A stretch of DNA of 64,000 bases from Paenibacillus agricola (GTDB taxonomy: Bacteria > Bacillota > Bacilli > Paenibacillales > NBRC-103111): assembly GCF_011440305.1 (NCBI RefSeq), contig NZ_JAAOIW010000004.1:496001-560000 (forward strand). Direction: 5' to 3'. A model generated the notes under the pieces. The model was given only the letters and a program-made list of their open reading frames with translations. It was not told where the DNA came from and ran no database searches. Shown here in pieces: positions 16,093 to 25,146 of the stretch. Position numbers and translations under genes: made by a program. How positions within the stretch are numbered: the stretch's first letter is position 1; each line of letters begins with the position of its first letter.

Positions 16093-18015
16093 TTGTGGAA
16101 ATACGGTTTATCTTTTGCTATCGTACTGGCTCTAGGCATATTTTTATTCCCCCGCAATGAAAAAGAGCCCCACTTCGAGAGCTATTCACCGGTAGCCGAG
16201 ATGCAGGCCAAGCAAGCCCTGCTGAAGCAGGACTTGCAGATAACCGCGGAGCTATGCCGCAGCCAATGCTCTTTTCAGCTGGAGGCAATGGCCCAAGCTC
16301 CGGATCTGGAGCCAGCGGATGCCAAGCTCCAGGCTATGAAACAATTGCAAGCCGAGCATCCGCACATGGAGCAATTGCTGTGGACAAGCCGCTCGCAGCC
16401 GATTGGCGAGGCATTAAGCTCAGGCAGCCTTTCTGAGCACGTGCGTACTCTTGCCGACCCTTATATCGCGCAAGCTCAAAAACAGATCGAGCAAGGTGGC
16501 GGCGCTTATCAATCTCCCTCCTTTGAGAGTGAAGGTAGCACCTTTTTCGCGGTTGGCGTTCCTGGCAAAGATTCATCTGCACTCTTGGGCGTAGTCCGGC
16601 AAAACATTTTGCCGCAGGTTGAAAGCCACCAGCTTAATAATTTGCGCATAGTCAATTATCCGGCCAACAACCATTACAAAATTGAATCCGTGGATGCCCA
16701 AACCTTGCAAGATATCGATGTTAAGCATCCCGAGCATAACCAAGGCACCAGCCATTATCACATCAACCAAGTAGTTGTCCGCTTCAATAAACTGCCAAGT
16801 GAGGCAGACCTGCAGCGGATGCAAGCCGATATTGGAGCCGCGAAGCCTTATCGTAAGCTGGGCTACACGTATATATTCGAATCCAGCCATATGGAAGCCA
16901 AACAGCTTATGAATTATTTTCATAATTGGGATATCCAATATGTCGAGCCGCATTTTTTATATTTAACTAATACTGCTGTTCCTACTGCCTCTGAAACGGG
17001 AAGAACAGCCAACGATGTGATTGCAGCACCTGTAGCACCTAACGACTCGTTATACCAGCGTTACCAATGGAACCTGCCGCTCGTCGATACAGAGCTAGGT
17101 TGGACCATTACTAAAGGCTCCAAGGATGTTATTGTTGCCGTCGTTGACACGGGTGTTGACCTCGACCATCCGGATTTGGTCAATCAGCTTGTGGGCGGCT
17201 ATAATGTCGTCGACGTCGAATTGCCGCCTATGGACGATGTTGGCCACGGCACCCATGTTGCAGGCGTGATTGGCGCTATTATTAACAATCGAATCGGGGT
17301 AGCGGGCATGAGCTGGTATAACCCGATAATGCCGATTAAGGTGCTCGACCATACCGGTGCAGGCAGCACATATGCCGTGGCCCAAGGCATTATATGGGCA
17401 ACCGATCACGGCGCCAAGGTGATCAATTTGAGCCTCGGCAATTATGCCGATGCGAATTTTTTGCATGATGCGATCCAATACGCTTATGACCATGATGTGG
17501 TGCTCATTGCCGCCAGCGGCAATGATAATACCGAACAAGCGGGTTATCCCGCTGCTTACCCGGAAGTATTTGCCGTTGCTGCGGCAGACGCTCAGCGCAA
17601 GAAGGCGACGTTCTCCAATTACGGTGACTACATCGATGTAGCCGCGCCAGGGGTTAGCATCGCCAGCACCTACCCCCATAATCAATATGCTTCCCTGTCT
17701 GGCACTTCCATGGCCAGCCCGCATGTTACGGCATTGGCAGCACTCATCCGCTCGGCTAATCCCAAGCTAAGCAACCATGAAGTCATGCAAATAATGCGGG
17801 ATACTGCAACCGATGCAGGTCCGGTTGGCAAGGACAAATATTTTGGCTATGGCATCATTGATGTGGCCGCTGCCTTGAGAAGCGCAGCAGGTATTAAAAA
17901 TAAAGAAGCTGCTAGTGCAGAATCTGGAGGATCCACAACGATCGGTACGGATAATGGTAATAATGTCTGGGGAACGTGGCTCCAAAGATTACTCGGTCAA
18001 TTGCAAACCGAATAA
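16093..18015 (+). CDS. Membrane-anchored or secreted S8 (subtilisin-family) serine protease
   Basis: An N-terminal signal/anchor segment (YGLSFAIVLALGIFLFP) is followed by a sensor-like region (about 30-190) containing FFAVGVPGKDSSALLGVVR. An I9-like propeptide (about 222-290, ending VEPHFLYL) comes next. The subtilase domain (about 318-610) has the catalytic triad Asp352 (AVVDTGVD), His385 (GHGTHVAG) and Ser539 (GTSMASPH), with oxyanion Asn477 (AASGNDN). All key residues are intact. The TTG start has GGAGGTG 8 nt upstream. The region before the propeptide is much longer than in secreted subtilisins, so it may be a membrane-bound quality-control protease; this is inference. A bidirectional terminator follows. 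Confidence 0.92.
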   Translation: MWKYGLSFAIVLALGIFLFPRNEKEPHFESYSPVAEMQAKQALLKQDLQITAELCRSQCSFQLEAMAQAPDLEPADAKLQAMKQLQAEHPHMEQLLWTSRSQPIGEALSSGSLSEHVRTLADPYIAQAQKQIEQGGGAYQSPSFESEGSTFFAVGVPGKDSSALLGVVRQNILPQVESHQLNNLRIVNYPANNHYKIESVDAQTLQDIDVKHPEHNQGTSHYHINQVVVRFNKLPSEADLQRMQADIGAAKPYRKLGYTYIFESSHMEAKQLMNYFHNWDIQYVEPHFLYLTNTAVPTASETGRTANDVIAAPVAPNDSLYQRYQWNLPLVDTELGWTITKGSKDVIVAVVDTGVDLDHPDLVNQLVGGYNVVDVELPPMDDVGHGTHVAGVIGAIINNRIGVAGMSWYNPIMPIKVLDHTGAGSTYAVAQGIIWATDHGAKVINLSLGNYADANFLHDAIQYAYDHDVVLIAASGNDNTEQAGYPAAYPEVFAVAAADAQRKKATFSNYGDYIDVAAPGVSIASTYPHNQYASLSGTSMASPHVTALAALIRSANPKLSNHEVMQIMRDTATDAGPVGKDKYFGYGIIDVAAALRSAAGIKNKEAASAESGGSTTIGTDNGNNVWGTWLQRLLGQLQTE

Positions 18016-18121
18016 CCGGTTATGAATAAATGCTTGGATTTATCCATGAGAATGCGGCCATGCACAGCCATGAGGACGCACTGACAGGCATCTGCAGCCA
18101 GCGACTTCCCAATTTATGCAC

Positions 18122-18148
18122 AAAAACCGCCCCGAGGGGCGGTTTTTT
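18122..18148. terminator. Bidirectional terminator between the subtilase gene and rnpB
   Basis: AAAAACCGCCC pairs with GGGCGGTTTTT, giving a strong stem with A/T tails on both sides. It serves the plus-strand subtilase gene and the minus-strand RNase P RNA. Confidence 0.92.
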
Positions 18149-18157
18149 CATTGGTAA

Positions 18158-18570
18158 CAGGAAAGCTTGCACTTAAGCCGGGTTCTGTACTTCCAGTGGT
18201 TGTATCGGGTACCACCCTCCCACCATTGAAGCAACAATCATCTATCTAGGCCAAGCATTGCTACTTGGCTCAAGCGACCAACCCGAACGCATCCCGGGCA
18301 AGGATTGTCCCTTGGGGGGACCTGCGTTCCATTAGGTCTTGCACCAGATGGGGTTTACCAGGAAATAAGTCACCATATCTCCTCGTGGTCTCTTACACCA
18401 CGGTTCCACCCTTACCTGTGCGCGGAATACATTCCACGCCATCGGCGGTCCATTTCTGTGGCACTAGCCTTCAGCTCGCGCTGACTGGACGTTATCCAGC
18501 ATCCTGCCCTACGGAGCCCGGACTTTCCTCTCGTGATTGCTCACCAGCGATTGTCTGTCAAGCTTTCCTG
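18158..18570 (-). ncRNA. rnpB: RNase P RNA, class A-like
   Basis: The minus strand carries the conserved core of bacterial RNase P RNA: GAGGAAAGTCCGGGCTCC (J3/4, P4), CAGAAATGGACCGCCGATGG, CAGGTAAGGGTGGAA and, near the 3' end, GGCCTAGATAGATGATTG and ACAGAACCCGGCTTA. The first and last 12 nt (CAGGAAAGCTTG / CAAGCTTTCCTG) pair perfectly as helix P1, fixing the ends. The gene is about 413 nt long. Order and wording of the motifs follow the class A type (as in Escherichia coli), not the class B type of Bacillus, which reads GAGGAAAGTCCATGCTCGC. It makes the catalytic subunit that trims the 5' ends of tRNA precursors. Confidence 0.95.
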
Positions 18571-18583
18571 ATGTGCAAATGAT

Positions 18584-18612
18584 AGTATACAGCGAATTCC
18601 GCAAAAATACAA
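18584..18612 (-). promoter_or_regulatory. Promoter of rnpB
   Basis: On the minus strand TTGTAT (18612-18607), a 17-nt spacer and TATACT (18589-18584) end about 14 nt upstream of the mature RNA 5' end. The -35 is a weak match. Confidence 0.6.
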
Positions 18613-18690
18613 CTGTACAGCCAACAAAAATTCAAAAAAAGTTTATGAATATGGATTATTATGTAAGAATCACCTAGTAAAGCAAGCCAA

Positions 18691-19806
18691 TTAGACAAAC
18701 TGGAAGGGCTCGGTATTCACTTCGGATTCAAAAACGCCGGTTGCCGACTTTTTCTCCTGAAGCTTGCCACGTAAATATTCAGCAACGCCATGCTTTAATA
18801 TCTTCTCTACATTATGCCCCGGATCGATTAGGCATAAGCCTGCCGCTTCTGCGTCTTGGGCGGTATGATAATCGATATCCCCCGTTATAAGCACATCGGC
18901 TCCAGCAAACAAAGCATGCTTTACATATCTGCCGCCTGAGCCACCAAGTACAGCAATCTTCTGTACCAGCCTTTGCTTGTCTCCTACAAGACGAACAGCA
19001 GGCACGTTATAAGCAGCCTTAACAAGCTCGCATAATGCATCTAAAGCCATAGGCTCGGGCAGCTTGCCCACCCTTCCCAAGCCCAATGAACGCCCTGGAA
19101 GATCTAGTGTGTATACATCATACGCCACTTCTTCATAAGGATGGACTTTGAGCATCGCTTGGATCGCCTTTTTTTCCAGGCTTTGCGGAACAATCGTTTC
19201 CAGCCGCACTTCATTGACATGCTCAAGCTTCCCTTGCGTGCCGATAAAGGGCGCGCTTCCCGCTTCCGGGAGGAAGGAACCAACTCCAGCTGTATGGAAG
19301 CTGCAATGGCTATAGGCACCGATCGATCCAGCACCTGCCTTGAACAATGCCTGCCTGACGGGCTCTAGGTGCTCCTCGGGTACAAATACAACAATCTTTT
19401 TAAGCTTATCCGTATGTAATCGCTCCAAGGGTGCCAGCCCTCTCAAGCCAATGGCGTCTGCCATCATATCGTTAACCCCACCCACAGCCACATCGAGATT
19501 GGTATGGGCAATATAGACCGCAATATCATGTTTAATCAGCTTTTCATAAAGCCGCCCAGCGACGGTATCGGTTTGTAAATGCGATAAAGGCCTGAATATA
19601 ATCGCATGGTGGGCAATAATTAAATTAGCTCCGATACGGATGGCTTCATCTGCCACTTCATCATTTACATCTAGTGCGATAAGCACATTTTTAATTTCTT
19701 TAGAGAGCGTGCCCAATTGCAAGCCGATCTTATCATCGGGGACTGCATAATGCTTAGGTGCCAGCTCCTCCATCAATTGGATTACATGGGGTCCTTTTGC
19801 AAGCAA
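18691..19806 (-). CDS. yqfO: Nif3-like dinuclear metal-centre protein (YqfO)
   Basis: The 371-residue protein shows the NIF3/GTP cyclohydrolase 1 type 2 pattern. N-terminal metal ligands are in LIIAHHAIIFRPL and YIAHTNLD, and a C-terminal segment has DVLITGDIDYHTAQDAE and LIDPGHNVE. The middle about 110 residues (VVFVPEEHLEPVRQALFKAG...VHPYEEVAYDVY) is the inserted PII/CutA-like domain typical of the Firmicute version. The true biochemical activity of the family is unsettled. The TTG start at 19806 has AAGGAGG upstream and lies inside the end of trmK, a 25-nt overlap that suggests coupling. Confidence 0.9.
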   Translation of the reverse strand: MLAKGPHVIQLMEELAPKHYAVPDDKIGLQLGTLSKEIKNVLIALDVNDEVADEAIRIGANLIIAHHAIIFRPLSHLQTDTVAGRLYEKLIKHDIAVYIAHTNLDVAVGGVNDMMADAIGLRGLAPLERLHTDKLKKIVVFVPEEHLEPVRQALFKAGAGSIGAYSHCSFHTAGVGSFLPEAGSAPFIGTQGKLEHVNEVRLETIVPQSLEKKAIQAMLKVHPYEEVAYDVYTLDLPGRSLGLGRVGKLPEPMALDALCELVKAAYNVPAVRLVGDKQRLVQKIAVLGGSGGRYVKHALFAGADVLITGDIDYHTAQDAEAAGLCLIDPGHNVEKILKHGVAEYLRGKLQEKKSATGVFESEVNTEPFQFV

Positions 19807-20543
19807 GCTATAACCTCCTTGATTTGCTTAAGCTCTTGTTGCAATTCCTGCTCTTTAATCCGTGACTCAGGCTTTGCCGAACGCGAAAGTCTATGTAAAA
19901 TCATGTTTAGTTTATCCAGCTCCCAATGCCACTTGTGAAACCAGGCCGGAACCGGCTTATCCAGTAAAAAAGGTCCCATCGTTAATAGCAGTTCGCGATC
20001 CACCTCCACGCCATCAGTGAGCGTTCGTGGTTCATATAGCTCGGCATTGGAGCTTTTCGCCAGATTCGATGGTATAGCTGTTAGTATTTCATAAATTTTG
20101 CCGTCTTCTTCAAGAATCTGCTCATTAATAAGGATCCAATCTTTCTTTAATAACCAAGATCGCACATTATATTCACCAACATTGGGCTGCAAAATAAGCA
20201 AGCTTACGCCTGACAGCTTCTCCTGGCCTGCCTCCAAAATGTCGGCAATTAAGGTTCCTCCCATCCCCGCTATCGTCACCACATCGACCTCGCCTGCCGT
20301 TATCACTTCCAGTCCATTCCCAAGCCGGACATCAATCACCGCACTAAGCCCAGCAGCACTTACCTGCTTAGATGCAGCTTGGAAGGGACCCTCATTGACT
20401 TCTCCGGCTACCGCCTTAGAAATCCGTTGTTGCTCAGCCAAAAATACGGGCAGCAATGCATGATCTGAACCTATGTCAGCCAATCGGCTTCCTTTCGGTA
20501 CTCCATTAGCTATCATTTCCAAACGTTTTGATAATCGCAGCAT
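19782..20543 (-). CDS. trmK: tRNA (adenine22-N1)-methyltransferase TrmK
   Basis: Rossmann methyltransferase beginning LRLSKRLEMIANGVPKGSRLADIGSDHALLPV, with SAM motif ADIGSDHA, then AGEVNEGPF, VVTIAGMGGTLI and LILQPNVGE, all typical of TrmK (YqfN). It methylates N1 of A22 in some tRNAs. A C-terminal helical extension with coiled-coil character (SRIKEQELQQELKQIKEVI) is normal. The ATG at 20543 follows the stop of the upstream gene by 2 nt, so translation is probably coupled. The longest frame begins at 20567. Position after sigA and before yqfO is conserved in Bacillales. Confidence 0.93.
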   Translation of the reverse strand: MLRLSKRLEMIANGVPKGSRLADIGSDHALLPVFLAEQQRISKAVAGEVNEGPFQAASKQVSAAGLSAVIDVRLGNGLEVITAGEVDVVTIAGMGGTLIADILEAGQEKLSGVSLLILQPNVGEYNVRSWLLKKDWILINEQILEEDGKIYEILTAIPSNLAKSSNAELYEPRTLTDGVEVDRELLLTMGPFLLDKPVPAWFHKWHWELDKLNMILHRLSRSAKPESRIKEQELQQELKQIKEVIACLQKDPM

Positions 20544-20545
20544 TT

Positions 20546-21382
20546 TTAGGCAACCCACTCTGTCCATTTTTTTCGAAATCCAAATAACAAGCTTGCTTCG
20601 ATAAACATCTTGCTTATCAGTACAATTTGCACGGTGTTTTCACCGTAAATCTCATCATAAAGCATAGCATATAATTCCGGCATAAACCAAACGATACAGC
20701 CCAGCATAAGAAATACAGTGCCCATTTGCTTGCTCTTCTCCTGGATCATCCAGCCCATCCAACCAAATACAAAACTTAGCGGCACCCAACTGAGCTCAAG
20801 GGTAACCCAGCTTGCCAAATCCAATTCATGGTGCAGCAGCCAGCCATAGCAAAATACCAGCACAACCCAACCGCATAATTGGAATAACATAAAGCGGGAT
20901 AGCAGACCTGTCAGCAACCAGACCAAACTGCATATCGCCACATAACCAACAACCAAGACCGGTGCTTGATAGCCATGAAGCTTAAGTAAAAACACACCTA
21001 TAAATAGCAGAAACAACGAGGCTAAACCAAATAAAATTTGCGCACGCAGCGGCTCCTTGGATCGTTGCAGGCTTCCTACGGTGTAACAACAAAAAAGCAG
21101 GAACATCGAAAGGCCCATTTGCATTGGTAATTCAAAAGCGGTAAAATTGAGAGCAGAGTAAGAGAGCAAAGCCATAATAATAAAAATCATTATCCATACT
21201 TTCCAGTTACTGTTCTTAATTGTTGCAGGAGAAACTCCTAAAAATCCTGAGCTGGCACGCGGCTTCTCTGTTGCATCCTCCAAATAAAGATTTAATAAAA
21301 AGTCACAATAATGCTCAGGCAGCAGCTTGCTTTTTCGCCAGCGCTCGATTTCCATAATCAGCACTCTTCTTTTTTCATCCAT
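20546..21382 (-). CDS. Multipass membrane protein of unknown function
   Basis: The N-terminal 55 residues are soluble and contain WRKSKLLPEHYCDFLLNLY, reminiscent of the N-terminus of DUF2157-like proteins. Seven to eight hydrophobic helices follow. No enzyme motif is visible. GAGGTGAT precedes the ATG. It lies between the sigA terminator and trmK, with which it probably forms an operon because the trmK start is 2 nt past its stop. It is not part of the usual Bacillus sigA-trmK neighbourhood as I know it. Confidence 0.7.
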   Translation of the reverse strand: MDEKRRVLIMEIERWRKSKLLPEHYCDFLLNLYLEDATEKPRASSGFLGVSPATIKNSNWKVWIMIFIIMALLSYSALNFTAFELPMQMGLSMFLLFCCYTVGSLQRSKEPLRAQILFGLASLFLLFIGVFLLKLHGYQAPVLVVGYVAICSLVWLLTGLLSRFMLFQLCGWVVLVFCYGWLLHHELDLASWVTLELSWVPLSFVFGWMGWMIQEKSKQMGTVFLMLGCIVWFMPELYAMLYDEIYGENTVQIVLISKMFIEASLLFGFRKKWTEWVA

Positions 21383-21460
21383 CTCAGCCGATCACCTCTT
21401 CAACTACTTAAGAACAACCAAATTCATTTAATCTTAGTATTTATCGGTAAGCCGGAAACA

Positions 21461-21497
21461 AAAAATTAGACCTGACTGCAATTGCAGCAAGGTCTAA
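21461..21497 (-). terminator. Terminator of the dnaG-sigA operon
   Basis: TTAGACCT / AGGTCTAA enclose a second palindromic stem (CTGCAATTGCAG) and are followed on the minus strand by ATTTTTTG. Confidence 0.85.
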
Positions 21498-21526
21498 AAG
21501 GAAAGTTGTATACCTGTTATATACAA

Positions 21527-22663
21527 TTATTCTAAGAAATCCTTCAGACGTTTACTGCGGCTAGGATGTCTTAGCTTGCGTAAAGCCTTGGCTTCGATCT
21601 GGCGAATTCGTTCACGTGTAACACCAAATACTTTGCCTACTTCTTCAAGTGTTCTAGTACGTCCATCATCCAAACCGAAGCGCAGGCGCAGCACGTTCTC
21701 TTCGCGCTCTGTCAACGTATCCAATACGTCCTCCAGTTGCTCCTTCAGCAGCTCATAAGCTGCAGCGTCGGCAGGAGCAAGGGCTTCCTGATCCTCGATA
21801 AAGTCTCCCAGATGAGAGTCATCTTCTTCCCCAATAGGCGTTTCAAGTGAAACGGGCTCCTGGGCGATTTTCATAATTTCACGAACCTTATCCGTGCTTA
21901 AATCCATTTCTTTGGCGATTTCTTCCGGCGTTGGTTCACGTCCCAGCTCTTGCAGCAATTGGCGGGATACCCGAATCAGCTTATTGATGGTTTCCACCAT
22001 ATGTACCGGAATCCGAATGGTTCTTGCTTGGTCGGCAATAGCCCGAGTTATTGCTTGACGAATCCACCATGTGGCATACGTACTGAACTTAAAGCCTTTG
22101 TCGTGGTCAAACTTCTCAACAGCTTTAATCAAGCCCATATTGCCTTCTTGGATTAAATCCAAGAACAACATGCCGCGCCCAACATAACGTTTGGCTATAC
22201 TAACTACCAAGCGCAGATTGGCTTCGGCTAAACGCCGTTTGGCTTCTTCATCGCCCAGCTCGATTCTTTTGGCCAAGCCAACCTCATCTTCCGCCGAAAG
22301 TAAAGGAACTCTGCCAATCTCTTTCAGATACATACGAACTGGATCATTGATTTTAATGCCTGGAGGCAACGAAATATCGTCCTCAAAATTAAAATCGTCA
22401 TGCTCTCTGTCACGATCCCGGTCACGGTCAATTGGACTGATCTCACTGTCATCGTCAGATTCATTGCCTACATCAATACCCATCTCCGAAAGCTGCTCAA
22501 AAAATTCGTCGATCTGCTCTGGATCTTGATCAAAAGGAGCTAGCTTCTCCACGATATCTTTATAAGTTAAAGAGGAGCGTTTTTTCCCCAATTCAATTAG
22601 CTGATCCTTTACCTGATCCAACGTCAACTCTGTCTCTATCTCCGTATGTTGATCGTTCGCCAT
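21527..22663 (-). CDS. sigA: Primary RNA polymerase sigma factor SigA (RpoD)
   Basis: The 378-residue protein has all four conserved regions. Region 1.1 is at the N-terminus ([29 protein letters not shown]). Region 1.2-2 includes [16 protein letters not shown] and the -10 binding segment [14 protein letters not shown]. Region 3 has [15 protein letters not shown], and region 4 has the -35 helix-turn-helix [29 protein letters not shown]. An Asp/Arg-rich linker ([15 protein letters not shown]) lies between 1.1 and 1.2. GGAGGAGGG precedes the start. It follows dnaG by 51 nt, the standard macromolecular-synthesis operon without rpsU, which is elsewhere at 36010-36183. Confidence 0.98.
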   Translation of the reverse strand: MANDQHTEIETELTLDQVKDQLIELGKKRSSLTYKDIVEKLAPFDQDPEQIDEFFEQLSEMGIDVGNESDDDSEISPIDRDRDRDREHDDFNFEDDISLPPGIKINDPVRMYLKEIGRVPLLSAEDEVGLAKRIELGDEEAKRRLAEANLRLVVSIAKRYVGRGMLFLDLIQEGNMGLIKAVEKFDHDKGFKFSTYATWWIRQAITRAIADQARTIRIPVHMVETINKLIRVSRQLLQELGREPTPEEIAKEMDLSTDKVREIMKIAQEPVSLETPIGEEDDSHLGDFIEDQEALAPADAAAYELLKEQLEDVLDTLTEREENVLRLRFGLDDGRTRTLEEVGKVFGVTRERIRQIEAKALRKLRHPSRSKRLKDFLE

Positions 22664-22714
22664 ATGCCAACTCCCTCCTCCCTAAAGCCGCCATCAATCC
22701 AAATATAAACTTAT

Positions 22715-24547
22715 TTAGAATGATTTTAATTGCTTAATTAGGGATGTTCTCTCATTACCAATTAAACCAGCCTTAGCCATATCTCCAGAAAAAGCTGCTG
22801 CTATCATTTCTTCTTGTTTCTGTTCAATCAATTTTTCGATCTTATATATTTTTATTTTACTTATAAAATCGTCGATAACCCGACCATTAACCCCGTGAGA
22901 GTTGCCCATCATAGCAATCGAGCTTGCCAAGCCCTCCAATTCTTCCTCCTGAAGCATCGCAATAAAGCTGCTAAAGTTCGGCTCATTGCCCTCCGCAAAG
23001 TAAGCGTACAAATAAGCAGCTAAAGCACCATGAGCATCTACATTGAATTGATCTCCCAAGTTCCGTTCTACATATTGCGTAATATCGGCATCAAACAGCA
23101 TTATTGCCAATAATTGGCGTTCCGCATTATAATAGGCGGGAAGCAATGAGGGGGTTTGTTCCCGGGGTCTTCGTTCATTCCTAACATTATTCCACGGTTT
23201 AGCATTATTATCCCCAGAATGATTGCTTTTTTCCGCTTGGAGCCTGATTTCATTCAGGTCTTGCAAAGTAGTATCAAACGAATAATGAAATTCCGAAGAT
23301 AGCTCCTTTACATAGTGCTCTCTTTCAATGGGGGATGGGACATCCGCAAGAATCTTGAGAGCCTGCTTCATATATCGAAGCTTTTCCCCATCTTCCTGCA
23401 TTTTAAAATTTTTGCGAAAATAATGAAGTTTATATTTGATCGTTGGTACGGCACCGTCAATGATTTCCCGTACAAATCGTTCAGAACCGTTATTGGTAAT
23501 ATAATCATCCGGATCCTGACCATTCGGAATCATGGCAATTTTGACTAGAAACCCTGCTTGCTCCAAAATTGGAATGCTCTTATATGCAGCATTTTGTCCG
23601 GCAGAATCACCATCGTAAGAAACAATCACTTGATCAGCCTGCTTGCGGATAATTTCCGTATGCTCTTCAGTCAAGGATGTCCCCATCGTTGCAACACCGT
23701 TCGTTACGCCAGCCTCCCAAGCTTTAATCACATCCATATAACCTTCAAATAACACAATTTGCTGCTTTTTACGAATTTGCGGTCGCGCTAAATGAATGTT
23801 GTACAAGCTTTTGCTTTTGTAGAAGAGCATCGTTTCAGGGCTATTCAAGTATTTGGGTTGTGCATCTCCCATAGCTCTGCCACCGAACGCAATTAACCTC
23901 CCCTTCCAATCACAAATAGGAAACATAATTCGATCACGGAATTTGTCGAAATACCCTTGTCCTTCCTGTCTTGCGGACAAAAGCCCCCCCTTTTCCATAA
24001 GCGGTAAAGCATATTGCCGTTTCTCGAGCAGTTGAGCCAGCGTATCCCAATTAGAGGGCGCATAGCCAATGCCGAAGGTGTCAATTAATTTATCACTTAA
24101 TCCCCTTGCGCGCAGATACTCCATGGCTTGCTTGCCTTGCTCCGTATTTTTGAGAATATGCTGGTACAGCTTGCCTGTAAACTCGTAGGCTTCATACAGC
24201 TTTGCCTTATCGGGATCCTGCTGAACTCGGTTATCGGGACCTAAGTCTACACCAAGATCCAAATTCGCATCTGTAGCCATCTGATTAATCGCTTCGATAA
24301 AAGAATAGCCTTCTATCTCCATTAAAAATCGAATTGCACCGCCCCCAGCACCACATCCATAACAATGATAAATTTGTTTTTCAGGTGTAACGGTGAATGA
24401 GGGTGTTTTCTCTGAGTGGAAAGGACAAAGTCCCTTCATATAATGACCTTGCTTGCTCAAATGAACATAACGACCCACGACATCGACAATATCATGATGC
24501 TTGAGAACTTTCTCGATGACTTCTTCCGGAATGCGTCCGTTACTCAT
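22715..24547 (-). CDS. dnaG: DNA primase DnaG
   Basis: The N-terminal zinc-binding domain (CPFHSEKTPSFTVTPEKQIYHCYGCG, residues about 36-60) is followed by the Toprim catalytic core (VLFEGYMDVIKA, VSYDGDSAGQNAA). The C-terminal helicase-interaction domain is less conserved and contains an Asn/Arg-rich linker near residue 440. It makes RNA primers at the replication fork. The ATG at 24547 has GAAGGTGG at good distance; the frame's first ATG at 24562 has none. Length after this choice is 610 residues, normal for the family. Confidence 0.97.
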   Translation of the reverse strand: MSNGRIPEEVIEKVLKHHDIVDVVGRYVHLSKQGHYMKGLCPFHSEKTPSFTVTPEKQIYHCYGCGAGGGAIRFLMEIEGYSFIEAINQMATDANLDLGVDLGPDNRVQQDPDKAKLYEAYEFTGKLYQHILKNTEQGKQAMEYLRARGLSDKLIDTFGIGYAPSNWDTLAQLLEKRQYALPLMEKGGLLSARQEGQGYFDKFRDRIMFPICDWKGRLIAFGGRAMGDAQPKYLNSPETMLFYKSKSLYNIHLARPQIRKKQQIVLFEGYMDVIKAWEAGVTNGVATMGTSLTEEHTEIIRKQADQVIVSYDGDSAGQNAAYKSIPILEQAGFLVKIAMIPNGQDPDDYITNNGSERFVREIIDGAVPTIKYKLHYFRKNFKMQEDGEKLRYMKQALKILADVPSPIEREHYVKELSSEFHYSFDTTLQDLNEIRLQAEKSNHSGDNNAKPWNNVRNERRPREQTPSLLPAYYNAERQLLAIMLFDADITQYVERNLGDQFNVDAHGALAAYLYAYFAEGNEPNFSSFIAMLQEEELEGLASSIAMMGNSHGVNGRVIDDFISKIKIYKIEKLIEQKQEEMIAAAFSGDMAKAGLIGNERTSLIKQLKSF

Positions 24548-24587
24548 TCTATCCACCTTCATTCAAATTAACACGTAATAATATTCG

Positions 24588-25055
24588 CTAATACTCGGAA
24601 ATCTCCTGCAAGCCTTGTAAAACTTTTGTCAAAGTTTGTAGAAAATAATGGCGATCCTCATCAGTAAAAGGTCTTGGGCCTTTGCTGTGCTTGCCTCCAC
24701 GTCGTTGCTTGGCTTGCTCATGGCGGCGATCTAGCAAGAAATCAATCGTCCGATCCGTATATTGTTGCCCACGATTCGACAGAGCTATCGCTTTTTTGCC
24801 TAGAGCCAATGCAGCTAGGCCAAAGTCTTGAGTGACTAAGATATCTCCAGCGGCAATCCGATTCGCGATATACAAATCTGCGGATTGGTCGGAGCGATCT
24901 ACTTGGACAATCTGTACACCATCCATAGGGGCAAGCCGGTGGTCGAAGGAGGCTACCATGACCACATCAACGGCAAAAGGAGCCGCAGCTTTAACGATCT
25001 CAGGCTTAACCGGACAAGCGTCAGCATCCACAATAATTTTGCGCCGTATTAGCAT
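24588..25055 (-). CDS. yqxD: YaiI/YqxD family protein (DUF188)
   Basis: The 155-residue protein begins IIVDADACPVKPEI and has VDRSDQSADLYIANRIAAGDILVTQDFGLAALAL, the signature of the UPF0178/DUF188 family. The fold resembles PIN-like nucleases and has conserved aspartates, but no activity is established. The position directly upstream of dnaG matches Bacillus yqxD. GGTGA lies ahead of the ATG. Confidence 0.9.
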   Translation of the reverse strand: MLIRRKIIVDADACPVKPEIVKAAAPFAVDVVMVASFDHRLAPMDGVQIVQVDRSDQSADLYIANRIAAGDILVTQDFGLAALALGKKAIALSNRGQQYTDRTIDFLLDRRHEQAKQRRGGKHSKGPRPFTDEDRHYFLQTLTKVLQGLQEISEY

Positions 25056-25146
25056 TATTCACCAAATCTCTTTCCTGGTGGTACTTATTAATATACGATG
25101 GGGACATAAAAAATCCTGCTTGTTTTTTAGAAAAGCATTGTCTGTG

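Noticed and set aside
17095-17724. Long minus-strand open frame inside the subtilase gene
   Set aside because: The opposite strand has the intact catalytic triad; the frame is a composition shadow.
18265-18582. Plus-strand open frame of about 105 codons
   Set aside because: It lies across the RNase P RNA on the other strand; the DNA is explained by conserved RNA motifs and there is no ribosome site.
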